This document shows positions 23,724 through 35,465 of a stretch of DNA of 64,000 nt, piece by piece. Within the stretch, counting starts at the first letter, position 1. Every line of letters starts with the position of its first letter. The notes below the pieces were generated by a model. It worked only from the letters and a program-made list of their open reading frames with translations, ran no database searches and was not told the DNA's origin. The stretch is from Diaporthe sp. PMI_573 (taxonomy: Eukaryota; Ascomycota; Sordariomycetes; Diaporthales; Diaporthaceae): assembly GCA_021399435.1 (NCBI GenBank), contig JAJTUP010000007.1, positions 1,674,001 through 1,738,000 of the forward strand, written 5' to 3'. The translations under genes and the position numbers were made by a program.

Positions 23724-25502
23724 ATGATGGAACAGACGGCGGAACAAGGGTTCTACGAGACACGTGCCCTTCGTGTCGTCCTCAGCATACTGCTGTCGGC
23801 ATCTGTGGCGTGGTTGCTTCTCGGCCGCAACAGGCGCCGTCGTGTGAGTGAAGGTCAATTGCCTGTCGGGTTTTGATTAGATGCTAACAAGTCCTCAGGC
23901 CGAGGAGCGCTTCGCGGCACAGAGAGGGTGTCTGCCGCCGAAAACATGGAACTCGATGTGGCCCCTTGGCCTGGACATGCTGGTCAAGGCTCTCAAGTAC
24001 GCCAGGACCATGCAGATCCTGCAGTTCTTCCTGGAGGTCGTCGATGACAATGGCACCACGTTCGTCCAGGAGCTGCTTGGTGCTACGGGCATCGACACGG
24101 TGGACCCGGAGAACATTGAGGCTGTCCTCTCTACGAACTTCGAAGGTACGTCGATGACGACAACAACGCAGGCACGTGCAAGCTGAGTGCTGACGGCAAT
24201 CACCCAGATTACGGCCTCGGTCTGCGAGCTCCACACTTCAAACCCCTTCTGGGCAGCGGCATCTTCACCCAGGACGGCGCGCCATGGAAGCACTCCCGGG
24301 CGCTGCTGAGACCACAGTTCGCCTCAAACAGGTCCCAGAACTTCGAGCAGATCAAGAGCTGCGTCCAGGATCTCATCAACGCCATCCCGGGCGACGGCAG
24401 CACGGTCGACCTCCAGCCGCTCCTCTTCAAGCTGACCTTCGACACAACCATGTTCCTCCTCTTCGGCGACTCGGTCCTGGACCTCGACTGGGGCAAGGTC
24501 GCGGGCCAGGAGTCGTCGTTCGCGCAGGCCTTCAACCTCGCGCAGGACTACCTCGCCTACCGCGGCCGCCTCGGCCAGTTCTACTGGCTGCTGAACGACA
24601 GGACCTTCCGCGATGCGTGCAACAGGTGCCACAAGTTTGTGGACGAGGCGGTGGACAAGGCGCTGCAGTCGGGCAGCTGCAGCGCACACGAGGAAGGCAA
24701 GCAGGAATTGCGCAGTAAGTACTCGTTCATCGACGCCTTGGCGGAGCAGACACAGGACAGGGAGGTGCTGCGGGACCAGTGCTTCAACGTGCTGCTCGCG
24801 GGCCGCGACACCACTGGGTGCTGCCTGTCTTGGTCGATGAGGCTCCTGGCCCGTCACCCGCAGGCCCTTCAGCGTCTGCGAGATGAGGTCGCCAGCGTCT
24901 GCGGCCTTGGGCCTGGCTCGCAGCCGCCGTCGCGAGATGACCTCAAGCCTGCGCGGATGCCATACCTTAGCTTGGTAGTGAGAGAAGGTAAGCACTCCCA
25001 CCGATCAGTCCTTCGCCTCCAACTGCAAAGATCTAACTGGCTCCAAGTACTGCGACTATACCCATCCGTTCCCGTCAACTCCAGAGAGGCGATGCGCCTG
25101 ACCACACTACCCGTTGGCGGCGGCCCTGACGGCAAGGCGCCGATCCTCGTTCGCCCAGGCCAGGCAGTCGGCTACTGCGTCTACGCAATGCACAGGAGGA
25201 AAGACATATACGGCGAGGACGCCGAGGCGTTTCGGCCGGAGCGCTGGGAGGAGGACAGGTTGAAAGACGTGGGCTGGGCATACCTCCCCTTCAACGGGGG
25301 GCCTCGTCTATGCCTGGGGCAAGACTTCGCGCTGCTCGAGGTCTCATACACGCTATGCCGCCTGGTCCAGATCTACCCTCACATCGCCGTCCCAGCCTCC
25401 GAATCACACGTCGACGTCGGCCAGGAGAGGCAGACCCTGACCCTGGTCGTCGCCAGTGCTGACGGCTGCCGCCTGTCCCTAGGAACAGAGGCTCGTCAAT
25501 AA
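23724..25502 (+). CDS. Cytochrome P450, CYP52/CYP63-like
   Basis: Four exons, 23724-23843, 23899-24145, 24208-24987 and 25048-25502, agree in phase and give 533 aa. An N-terminal membrane anchor spans residues about 17-33, followed by a basic cluster. The I-helix oxygen-binding motif AGRDTT, the K-helix E-x-x-R (REVLRLYP, formed across intron 3), the FRPERW motif and the heme loop FNGGPRLCLG with ligand Cys471 are all present. The FNGGPR form of the heme loop is typical of CYP52/CYP63/CYP539 enzymes, which omega-hydroxylate alkanes and fatty acids at the ER. The substrate is not determined. Intron 3 is 60 nt and free of in-frame stops, so its retention would insert 20 aa rather than truncate. 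Confidence 0.92.
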
Positions 25503-27239
25503 AGTTTCGAGCCCCGAACAACAAGCGACGCCGGCGCTCGCGCTACGAGTCGCACCGATCGATGCTGAGACTTGACAGGCGCGGCCGTGGGGTTAGCGGT
25601 GGTCAGAGGCGCCAGCGCGATGGCTGGTGCAACGCCGCGATGGTGACTAGCTTATGGGCAGGTGAAACAATATGGTCTGGTGAGCACAAACCGTTACTGT
25701 CAGGGGCCTGATTCTGTCGAGACGTCACGCGGTTATGCGCCACCCCGCGCGAACAGCAGCGTTCGGGCGGGGGTGGGGAGCGCTTGTCATGGGCGGGCCC
25801 GCTGGGTGACAAGCTCCACGAGTTCGTTTGGGCCGGGAGAGTGGAGTCCAAACGTCGGGTAATTTTTCTTGTCTACAATATTAGTCTGTCAAATGTCCTG
25901 ACGGGAAAGTGTTTGGCGATCTCCAAGGGCCTTGGCCTCGGCTGTGTCATATACACGAGCAGGCGTCGAGTCAGGTGTCCACGCAACGCGTGTTTGCAGC
26001 GGCGGGGAGCTCGGCAACAGCTGGAGCTCTTGTCTGATTGCCCTTATTAGTCCGCTCCAGGGCTTGCGCACAGAAGCTGAGCTGAGGAGCTTTGCGAGAT
26101 TCCAAGATCAGAGAAATAGGCTTGGTCTGACCTTGGAGAGCCGGCGTGACGGAGAGCAAAAAGCACGGTTCCAGTGGTCGGAGCAATCCAAAGTCTAGCA
26201 ATCCAAAAGAGCGAAGCCTCTCGGGGAGTCTCAATATTTCCCGGTCGACAAAAGATGCAATTGTTGCACTGCACGCACTGCACGCACTGCATGCACCTGC
26301 AAGTCTGTCCCCGCCTGCGAGTCGAGCCCGGAGAGATTTTGGGTTTGCCGACTCATGTGGGTTCAGGCCAGCGGGTTTCACCAGTAAAACCCCCCCTCCT
26401 CCCTGGTGCAAAAGACAAAAGTTTAATTAGGCTCTGGATTAAGGTTGCCGATGCATGCGCCTACGATTCGGCCCCCTCCGGGACCAAGATCTGACACAGT
26501 TTGCCCAAGCGCACGATAGCGCCCGTTCCAGCGGCTGCTGTCATGCCAAAACCCGGGCGCTGGCCAAGCCAAACAAGCAGACCGTTGCGCTTCGCAGCGC
26601 GGGTTTGAGCCCAGCAAAACACCCACGGGTTGGGCCGCAAGAGGGAATACATCGGACCCTTTTGCTGCTGGGCCGAGGTGCAACACCAGTGCAACACCAG
26701 AGGTTCGACGTCTGGACTGGTCTATTGGACTATCCCCATACAAGTCACCTGGGATGAGTACACAGTATTGGTCGCTTAATTGAACCCATGTAACCATCTT
26801 TGCACTGGGCGGGCAGAGTGTTGTGCAGGACGATGACAGAATAAAGTTCGCACCTTGTCAGCGATTCGCGACCTCGCGAGTCGCATGTGCATGTCGGGAT
26901 GCACCTCTACTCAGGCACGACATAACGTGTGCTTGCGCTCGGAGTTTCTCTTGTGGGTCCACACCCTATGGGCAGGGCTGTATGAACCTGTTCCAGAAGG
27001 ACCACTCACACCGTCCGGGCATGTGGCGGAGAAGCGCGAGCTAATTCAGCTAAGGTTGATATATCCGTCGATGCCAATGTCTGCCAACGCATGCAGGACC
27101 ACGCCTTGCCTTCTCTCAAGTTATGCCGTCCGCACGCCAACGAACTACTGCTCTGGTCCCAGCCCTTCCGCCGACGTAATCCAACGCCCGCCGACGGAGT
27201 CTCGTATACACGCTAATGGGCTAGCTCACGAGATACAAG
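25503..27239. other. Intergenic region
   Basis: Between the P450 and the Pth11-like gene. A short array of TGCACGCAC-type repeats lies at about 26264-26296. Overlapping open frames at 25971-26800 on both strands have no coding support. Confidence 0.5.
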
Positions 27240-28997
27240 ATGGATACGGACGTGGAAAAGCTGCCGACGGACAACAGGGCCGGAGTTGTGGTGGCCGTCG
27301 TTTCTACGCTGATACCACTGACAGCGCTGGTGGTCGCCCTGCGCTTCTACGCTCGGCATCGCCTCGACAACTGGATCGGTGTGGACGATTGGGGCGTCTT
27401 GATAGCATTTGTAAGATGCCAGCGTTGTGCAAGCTGGGCAAGGCTGCTGTCACGTGGTGCTGACATGTCCTTCTAGGTTTTTACCGTGGCCAAGGGCATT
27501 GCGATTTGTCTCATGGCCCAGGTGGGACTTGGACAACACCTGTGGAATCTAAGCGATTTTCAGATCGAGCAGTACTTCAAGGTTAGCCCACCGACATATC
27601 AAAAAGTCCTGCTGCCACCACTAATCACCGTCAACAGCGCTTCTACTTTGCTATCATCTTGTACTACTCCGCGCTGGGGTCGATAAAGATTTCGCTGCTG
27701 CTACAATACCGGCGCATATTTGGTTCAAAGCTTCGCCCGGTGATCAACATTGCATTACTCATCATTGGCTCCTGGAGCGTTGGCCTCGTCATGCTATCCA
27801 TATTCACTTGCCACCCGATCGAGGGATACTGGAAGAAAGACACCAATGCCACATGCATTCCTACATTTCAGTGGTACATCCATTCTGCTGGCAACATACT
27901 GAGCGACATTGTGATATTAACCCTGCCAATACCGCTTCTGTGGAGCATGAAAGTCTCGACGAGACAGCGGCTCCTCCTCGTCCTCGTCTTCTCATTGGGC
28001 TTTCTGTAAGTGTGGTTGCGTCCCCGGGTGGTGCCTCTCATGACCCTGGCCCCGCTGACAATGCGACCAAAGCAACTGCGCCATATCTGGCATCAGGATC
28101 AAATACCTACCAATAGTAAATTTCAACCCAGACGTCACGTACGAGAACCTCGACGCCGCATCATGGACGGTCGCCGAGGTCTGCCTCGCTATCATCTGCG
28201 CCTGCCTCCCGACTCTACGTCCTATATACGCCCGCGCCGCCAGGGAGAGATTCACAGGTGGATTGCGTCCCAGCCTGAGGCGACGCAAGTCATCATACTA
28301 CAAGGCGCGGCCCGCGCGTGATCTCCTCACGCCAGAAGACGCCGTCCCGGACCCCTTCGGCTCGTCCATGTCACGCGAGCACCACGACCTCGAGAAGCTC
28401 AGCCCGAGGGCCAGCACGAAGCCCAGCACCGACGCGGGCTCCGACTACACGAGGACCTACCAGTCATCGCGCGCGCCGTCGCAGTGCGACCACTACGGCT
28501 ACGAGCTCGTCGAGAGCCCGCTGGCGGCCCAGTCATCCGAGAGGAAGCCGCCCAGGCCCCGGGCGAGGGTGGCGCCCACGCCCATCACGAGCCCGTGCCA
28601 GCCGCCCGAGCACCGGCGCCCGTCCGTCCAGAGCATCCTGGACGAGATCGTCGTCACCCAGCCGCCGAGCGCCATCATACACGAGGCTCTCGGCGGCAGC
28701 TTCCCGATCCGGGTCGCCGGGGCTGTCCAGCCCCTCGCCGACACGCGCGGCCGCTTCAGCTCCATCGACACCGTCGCGAGCGAGGGGCTCAGCGCCCCTA
28801 AGCCTAGGATCAGGCGCATGGCCTCTGAGGGCTCGGCCACTCCACGAGGTTCCAATTTCACACCGTGGAGGGATCCGGGATCGACGAGGATGCCTGTCGA
28901 CTACTTCAACAGGGTCGACTTTCAGGCTGTAGGCTGGGCGGGCTCAGTGCGCCCGTCTTATAACGATGTGGATCATGCACCGAGGGATCTCGTGTAG
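27240..28997 (+). CDS. Pth11-like seven-helix membrane protein (fungal rhodopsin domain)
   Basis: Exons 27240-27410, 27477-27581, 27638-28005 and 28073-28997 (phases 0, 0, 2) give 522 aa. Seven hydrophobic helices lie in residues about 15-265. Signature features of the fungal rhodopsin/Pth11-like domain are visible: Arg-Phe-Tyr-Ala-Arg after helix 1, VDDW before helix 2, a KISLLLQYRRIF segment in helix 3, conserved Cys flanking helix 5 (FTCHPIEGYW), and a D-x-x-x-LPIPLLW helix. A cytosolic tail of about 230 aa is Ser/Pro/Arg-rich and likely phosphorylated. There is no CFEM domain at the N-terminus, so it belongs to the shorter group. Such proteins are proposed surface sensors; the ligand is unknown. 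Confidence 0.88.
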
Positions 28998-29527
28998 GCT
29001 TCAGAACCACACACACACACACACAATGCATATGCATTTACAGGAGGTGGGAGAGAGGAGAACGGGGTTCATTCATCCCCCAACATTTCATTTATGATAC
29101 CCAGAAGGCTTTTGGGGCACTATAGACTGCGGGCGGGAGGGCGTCTGCAACGAACCACAAGCATTGTTCAGAATATATTGTTTAGTTTTGTAAAAATCGA
29201 ATGAGGCGACGTTCCGTTGGAGGGTACGATTGGTCCGGGTCCGTTCCAAGGTGTAGGGTCAAGTCTCGGCGCCGACTTGTTGCCGGGCAAAAATTGTGGG
29301 AAATGCTCCATCGTCAGCGGATGGTTGGTCGCGACGCGAGAAGTTTGGGATATGTTGATGTTGTCCTCTTGGTGTCGCATCGACAACTATATAAAATCCG
29401 GATCTCAGCTCGTGCCACCTGAGCGTTGAATGACTCGAGGCTCTTTTTTACCTTGCTTTATCACGTGCAATCCGCCTCTCTTGTCTCCTGTCCATCGATT
29501 CCATCACAGCAATCAAGGACCTCAGTT
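28998..29527. other. Intergenic region and promoter of the next gene
   Basis: It contains an (AC)n microsatellite (about 9 units at 29008-29025) and a TATATAAA box at 29388. No coding signal. Confidence 0.6.
29388..29395 (+). promoter_or_regulatory. TATA box TATATAAA
   Basis: It lies 140 nt upstream of the ATG at 29528, in a sensible position for a fungal core promoter. Confidence 0.6.
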
Positions 29528-30511
29528 ATGAAGAGTATCGAGCCTCCACTGCTCAGCGCAGTCCTTTCGCTGTCGGCCCTGCCGACAGTCCTGGCCCAGC
29601 ACGCCCGGGTCAATGTAACCTTTGACGAAACCTACCGCACCGTCGCCCCTCCAAACGACGCCTTCGCCCACGATGCCCACCACGTGCGCGTCGTGTCCGC
29701 GGTCCTGCTCGGCCTCTGCCTCGTGTTCGTGCTCATCTCCCTCGGTGAGAGCAAGCGCTGGTCCTCGACGGTCCCGACGGCGCTGACGCTCGGCGCGGCG
29801 ACCTGCGTCCTCCCCGAGGCCGTGGACAACTACCTGGCCAACTGCTACTGGGCCCAGTCCCACGACCCGTCGCAGCTCATGTTCACCTTCCTGGGCCGCG
29901 AGTTCGACGTCTTTGTCGGCATCGTGTGGTGGTCCTACGGCGCGGTCGTGGGGTGCACCGTCCTGGCCGCCCTGATGCGCGGGGTCACCACGGGGACCCT
30001 GTGGGCCCTCCTGGGCCTCGCGGGCCTGTTCGACCTCGTCCTGGAGGAGTGCCTGCTCAGCTACGGCGGGCTCTACACGTACTACGGCCACCAGCCGCTC
30101 GTGCTGGTCTCCAAGTTCCCGTGCTGGTGGGCCTTCTGCAACGTCTCGGCCGTCTTCCTGGGCATCGCCCTGACGTACCGGTACCGGGGGTGGTTCAACG
30201 GCTGGCGGAGCGTCTTCGTCCTGCCCGTGTTGCCGCTCTGCTACGTCGCCGGGTGGTCGATGCCCGCCATGTCCACCGTCTATGCCGTCCACGCCGACTA
30301 TTCCCCCCTGGTCACCCAGCTGTGCGGTGTTCTGACGTGCTGTCTGGCCCTGGTGCAGACCGGGGTCGTGATGGACGCCGTCCTCGGGCGCGATCCGCTC
30401 GGGCTCGAGCAGTCCGGCCGGTCGGTGAGGTTGGGGGGGAGTGCATCGTCGACTGGGCCCGCAAGCCAGACGAAAGGCCTGGGAACGATCCGGGAGGGTT
30501 TTTACAGTTAA
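29528..30511 (+). CDS. Multi-pass membrane protein, 327 aa, unrecognised
   Basis: A single exon from the ATG at 29528. A signal peptide (residues 1-23, ending LAQ) precedes a short lumenal stretch with one N-glycosylation site. About seven membrane helices follow (near 55-75, 82-100, 125-150, 157-175, 195-215, 230-250, 265-290). Conspicuous motifs are LPEAVDNY-x-x-NCYW, GGLYTYYGHQPL, and FPCWWAFCNV. The codon third positions are very GC-rich compared with neighbours. The pattern of Trp/Tyr/Asn motifs between helices reminds me of unnamed actinobacterial integral membrane proteins (AveC-like group), but I cannot verify this. It follows the Pth11-like gene on the same strand. Function unknown. 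Confidence 0.65.
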   Translation: MKSIEPPLLSAVLSLSALPTVLAQHARVNVTFDETYRTVAPPNDAFAHDAHHVRVVSAVLLGLCLVFVLISLGESKRWSSTVPTALTLGAATCVLPEAVDNYLANCYWAQSHDPSQLMFTFLGREFDVFVGIVWWSYGAVVGCTVLAALMRGVTTGTLWALLGLAGLFDLVLEECLLSYGGLYTYYGHQPLVLVSKFPCWWAFCNVSAVFLGIALTYRYRGWFNGWRSVFVLPVLPLCYVAGWSMPAMSTVYAVHADYSPLVTQLCGVLTCCLALVQTGVVMDAVLGRDPLGLEQSGRSVRLGGSASSTGPASQTKGLGTIREGFYS

Positions 30512-32108
30512 GAGACCAGCAGCGGGTCATCTCCCGGTTGTCCAAGGCTCCTCCTCAGCTGCAAAGCCCCCCGGTTCCAACCAAACAGAAAGCTCACAGA
30601 GCGTGGATGCTAATCTAATTTGAAGCCCGGCGATGGCGTACGTATGAGTTAGACCAAGGGACGGGCCTGATGTGTGATGCGGCTACCGCAGCATCACGAT
30701 GCAGGCACAGACATTGGCACAGGAATGGCGAGGGAGATTTGGGTTTCTAATTTCAACCCTAGCCCAGATCCCCATCAGCAAAACCTGTGCTAAGTAGCCT
30801 TAGTTATGCTGACGGGCTTCCACACAAAAAGCAAGGGATCTGCTTTCAGGCTGCCAATGCAGTTGACTACTCGTAAGTGGTTCAGGCCATGTTTAGCACC
30901 ACGGGTCCATGGTCATAATTGTCCTTCCACCTAAGCTAGAAGACCTGTCATGTTATGCATTTGATATCTTTACGAACCTCGCGTAACGAGGATTCGGGCA
31001 CCGTGGTCTTACATATCCTCAAAGACCATAGCATTAAGTGCAATGTGATGTTCCACGTGCTGTCTCCCAAACCCGTAAATCCATGGGAAAGGTGGTATTC
31101 GCTCGTGCTGTGTGCACCGGCACGATGAGAACGCAACACCACACCGAGGCTGCAGATCCAGACACCATCGTCCACCCTCGATCCCCGACGCACTATTCCG
31201 TGATCCTAATTCCGGCCTCCGGTCGGCACCGAAATCCCGAACACGCCTGACTCTCAGCGACGCCGCCACCCACACCGGCCGTTTTGCCTCATTTACATGA
31301 TTCGAGCCGCACCGCGTCGGCGCCGAAGGCCCAACCTTGCCCAATGCTACACAACGAAACATCAAGGCCCCCACATGCAGCCTTCTCGTCCCAAGTTGCC
31401 GTACGACCTTGGGGCAAAGAAGCCCAAACTGGGTCCTCGAGAACCCAGGGATCGTCTCTCTGCACGCTTGTGGTAGCTGCAGCCCTGGGAGCGCTCAGAT
31501 CCTGATCGGATTGATGGGCATAGGCTTGGCTGCCTCTCCTCAGACGTCGCCTCGGATGGCTCGGGAGCGAGGCGCGGCAATAGTTACCTCATTTGGGGGG
31601 GGGGGGGGTGGTCTATGCACTGTCTTGAGATTATACATCGCGGGACGTCGCTGATCTCTCTTGGCAGGTATGCCTAACAGTCTGTTTTTGGCAGCCTTCT
31701 GACTACGTTCTATGCATAGCCAAGGCCTGCTCGTGAGAGTACCAGCTACTGCGGCAGCCTTGCCCTGTGACGTTGAGGTTTGATTCCTGTGTCATCCACC
31801 CGGCAATAGACGACTGTTGCTTTTACCGGTGCTAAACATCGAGGAGCCGTGGCGGCCGGATGCGTGGGAAGACACATTACTCACAGCCTTGACATATTCA
31901 GTGCTGTCTGTGTTTGACTGGAAGCCTGTTAGCATTGCTAGCGAGCCCCTACTCATTTTTCAATACTCTTGCCACTTCATCATCATCATCTTCTAGGGTC
32001 CGTTGATCCTCTTCCTCGCGCCTCACAGCTTCTTCTTCTTCTTCCATCTCCTCTGTCTCCCATTTCGCTGCCATTCGGTCCAAATATAATTCTTTCGACC
32101 GCTCAAAG
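30512..32108. other. Intergenic region
   Basis: No gene is supported. A 13-G run occurs at about 31597-31609. Short open frames (31009-31374, 31284-31654) overlap in several frames and lack splice or domain support. Confidence 0.5.
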
Positions 32109-33012
32109 TCAGCTGCGGATGGGAAACGGCCTTGGAACGTTGTTGTGCTTCGCTAGCAGGAGATTCAACATGTCCTTCTTCTGAGTGTTGAGGAGCTGCC
32201 AGATTCGGAATGTTACACGGCTCCGATCTGAGTGGAAGAAGACCGCGTCCGGCTGGGAACTGTTGACTGCGTTCTATGCAGCTGTGGGATGAGATGAAGC
32301 GGAGAAACCTACGTACTCGTGAGGCTCACGCTCGTCAGAGTGGCGCCGATCGAGAAGCACAACCGCTCCAAATACCTGTGACTCAGCCCAATAGCCCACT
32401 ATATCGGCAGGCCCTTGGGGATATTGTTTATCATTTCGATACTGGTGGTGGAAGAAAAGGGTCGGCAGCTTTCCAACTGGATACATCCGGTAGAAAATTG
32501 TGTCACTTGTTTGTGCCACCCACGCTGCCCAGTCGTGGTGTTTGCCTAGGTCGAAGTTGAGCTTATAAAGTATGATTGCTATCTGGTGGATGGAGACCGC
32601 CACGAGTTCAATCAGGCCGGCCTTGAAGACCCTTGATACCGGCGAGGCAGAATGATAGTCATGCAGGAGCTGTAGTGGTAAATTGTCAGTGACCGATCTG
32701 AGGCAGGAAGATTTGCTAACGGGAGACGAGGGAGCCTTCCACCTTGGTTTCAAACTTGAATTCATTCAGGTCAAATGAGTCTCGGATTTGCCTAGTCCTC
32801 TGCAAGACCCCAGGACAGAGTTTGAGATGCTCGGTCTTCACAGGATGATTTAAGGGGTACACCAGGCCGTGAACATCGTTGTAAGGTTCGCTTGGAGTGT
32901 ACAGAACATTACGAATTGCGAGAGAGAGGACACCACGATGCTCTAGTGACAAGTCTTCAGTCGACATCTTGCGAGGTTGCACATCGAGAGCCTTGGTTTC
33001 CGGCAGTTCCAT
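32109..33012 (-). pseudogene. Uncharacterised conserved fungal gene with a phase conflict at its first intron
   Basis: Three exons are visible: 33012 to about 32721, 32669-32313 and 32252-32109. The second junction is clean: GTAGGT after HEY, acceptor CCCAG, then a 47-aa exon starting PDAVFFHSD and ending in Arg-Ser. The blocks LLHDYHSASPVSR, IELVAVSIHQI and DIVGYWAE match a fungal family I remember only as hypothetical proteins. At the first junction the best donor (GTTAGC at 32720) leaves 1 extra nt, while acceptor CTACAG at 32670 needs phase 0. Either a poor donor (GTGGAA or GTCTCC) is used, or one C was gained in the CCC run at 32721-32723. No catalytic motif is recognised. Confidence 0.55.
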
Positions 33013-34105
33013 TGCCCGTCGTGAAAGGCTGAGTGTTTCCCAGACGAGTGGTGATGATTTTGGAGAGTCAGCGGCTAAAGAGGGAAAAGAAACTGGAAAG
33101 GTGTATGACCGGTGTGAGAGGAAATGTTGGGGCACACTTGGCGGTAAATACCAACAGCCTCTGCCGCATAGGCATTCATCATCGCCTCCGGCCCACACGC
33201 TGATATCACGCCAACGATGTGTCAAATTGCTGTCGAAACATCTCCGCAGCCTGACCTCGATCCTGCGTGGGTCTGATGCGATAATGTGCGCGATGACCGA
33301 ACCACACACCTTTGATACTCTCAACTATCGTCCTCGGCCGGCATGCTACCGAGATAGTCGAGGACAGGGATTCGGATTATTTGCTGAGGCTGGAGTCACG
33401 GTTCGATGCTAGATTTGATGGACTCGAAGGCTCAGTCTTCGAAGTACGTAGTATCACTGGCAGTAATTCGTTACTGGCATGGACTCATCGAGATTGGACC
33501 ACCATACCAAGTGTTGTTTCTCACAGTCCCATAGACCCCCATGTGAAAGATCTGTTGCATCTGATAGCAGTTTGGCCTACTTTTCTGACTAGAATACTCC
33601 GTCAAAGGATGCCCCCGTTGCAAGTACCCAGTAAAGGTGAGCCGGTATCCAGTCAAGGAGTGGAAGGATGTCGTCGGCGCAGATATTGTATGACCATGAT
33701 AAGTAGGTGTACCTCGCGTGGAAGTCTTCCGCGGCGCATAGTGCGTTCTCTCAGAGTTTAATATATTGCAACATAGTAATGGACGATGCAACACCATTCT
33801 GATCAATCACAACTCCTGGGAGGTGCTGATAAAGAAAGTATAGATATACTCAGGATTTTGATTGGTCGAAATGCATATTGCCTTTTGCAACAAAGAACCC
33901 TTTTGAGGCCACGCACTGTAGAAACAAAGTTGCATTGCAGGTGGAGGAGGTGCATAGCCAAAAGTTTAGCCAGGGTGCTCATAGTCTGATCTCATTTCTG
34001 AGAGGAGCTCCTCAGCTCACGGATACACCAATGCTCTCCCCCTCTACCCCTCTTGTTGCCTTCAATTTTACCGCCCTCTAACTAGAGCCAAGAGATCTGT
34101 TGACC
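33013..34105. other. Intergenic region between divergent damaged genes
   Basis: Short open frames at 32897-33761 (+) and 33471-33806 (-) overlap each other and show no coding features. The stretch at about 33740-34080 is AT-richer than its surroundings. Confidence 0.4.
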
Positions 34106-35276
34106 ATGCCTGAGATCGCACCTAAACGAGGAAGAGGCCGACCAAAAGGCTCCGGAAAAAGGTTCATAGTCCTTCCAAAGTAGTCAAAAACCGCGTGTCT
34201 ACTCGCCGCTCGACGCGTGGGTCGACAGCACCAAGAAGCCAAGAAGATGTAGAATTTCAAGCTGCTGCACACGAGGTTGACATGTATGAGAACACCATAA
34301 TCTTCCACCATGCAGAAACTTTTCCATTTTGTTTCGGCCCTATGGACCGCTAAGTTTCAAAAGTCATGCAGCTGCAGCATTCCAGACCTCGTCCGACGAT
34401 GATGGTGCTTGGGAGGCTGAGCGCCAGATTCTACACGACGAAAAGGAGGAACAAAGGAACAAATGCGCTGAACTGGAGGAAGCCTTGAGCCAGACTCAGG
34501 ATCAATCTGCGACCCAAGTCCTGAAAGCCAGATATGCCATAACCGCCAGTAAACTTCAAGTCGAGGAGCTACGGGAGGCTCTCGATGCCCGCGAGGGCCA
34601 CATTGATAAGCTCCGGATGGACAAAGGCGCGCTGTTACGACGAGCAATAGAGGCCGAGGAAAGAGAAGCCCGGTTGCAAGAACGCGTTGAGCTTCTGCAG
34701 TGTGGGCAGCCCAGGCCCCCGGCCGGGGCGTCATCCGGTAGGAGGAACCCCCCGGCGTCATAATCCACTGGTGTTACTTCGCCAGACGAAGGTGACGCAG
34801 CGGCTCCAGGTCCTTCGCAGCATGCATCTGGTGCCACGAGGACTCCACAGGAGACCTCAGAGTGGTATGCGCGGACTCGATGGTCTGATGAGGATGAGGA
34901 GTTACTTGTCGACTTGATAGCGCGGGTGGGACCGCGCAATAATAGGCCGAAGTATTTACTCCAAGCTGGCCAAAATTTGGAACGAGGAGTTCCCAAATCG
35001 ACCCCCGCGGGATGAAGGGCAACTCAAATACAAGGCGTGGAACATCACGGCGAAGTGTCTCATGTGAGTGAACAAGCCTGCGTCCAATTATGACGGCCTA
35101 CCAATACGCGAGCACGCTCTAATCCATGTTAAACCAGGTACGGTCTCCCACTACTTCCCAAGTTTGACTTTGTCGGAATTAAAGCCAAGGTCAGACATGA
35201 GATCGAAGCTGCAGGTTTCAACCCCGACAGAAGGGAGGGCGAAGTAGATGGGAACTTCAACCCGATCAACCTGTAG
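34106..35276 (+). pseudogene. Myb/SANT-like DNA-binding protein with AT-hook, two frameshifts
   Basis: From the ATG at 34106 an AT-hook core (KRGRGRPKGSG) is followed by a 1-nt frame change at the A5 run 34156-34160, after which a basic Ser/Thr/Arg region continues. A poorly defined intron lies near 34275-34360. A Glu/Leu/Arg coiled coil then runs to 34737. Intron 34738-34785 (GTAGGA...CCAG, phase 1) leads into a Ser/Pro linker and a Myb/SANT-like repeat: RWSDEDEELLVDLI, frame change at the T3 run 34955-34957, then YSKLAKIWNEEFP and a Lys-Ala-Trp-Asn helix. A last intron 35064-35137 (GTGAGT...CCAG) leads to the final exon, ending at 35276. Both breaks are homopolymer-length changes, so recent decay or assembly error is possible. 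It would act as a nuclear regulator if intact. Confidence 0.6.
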
Positions 35277-35465
35277 GTTGATGACGTGCGATGTTGGAGA
35301 TGAGAAAGTGAATACATAAAGCTTGTTCGGAGTCTTGCAGTCGATGTACATGTGCCTGGCCTGGTAGGCGTCCGTCCACAACAATCCTACCGATAAGCTA
35401 CCTGCGCAGCCACTCAAGCGACTTCAACAAATCTGCCAGCTTCCTCTTTACAACCCGATGCCGCC

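Noticed and set aside
30548..32100. Search for a gene in the long gap
   Set aside because: Only short frames overlapping in several phases; no splice signals or motifs.
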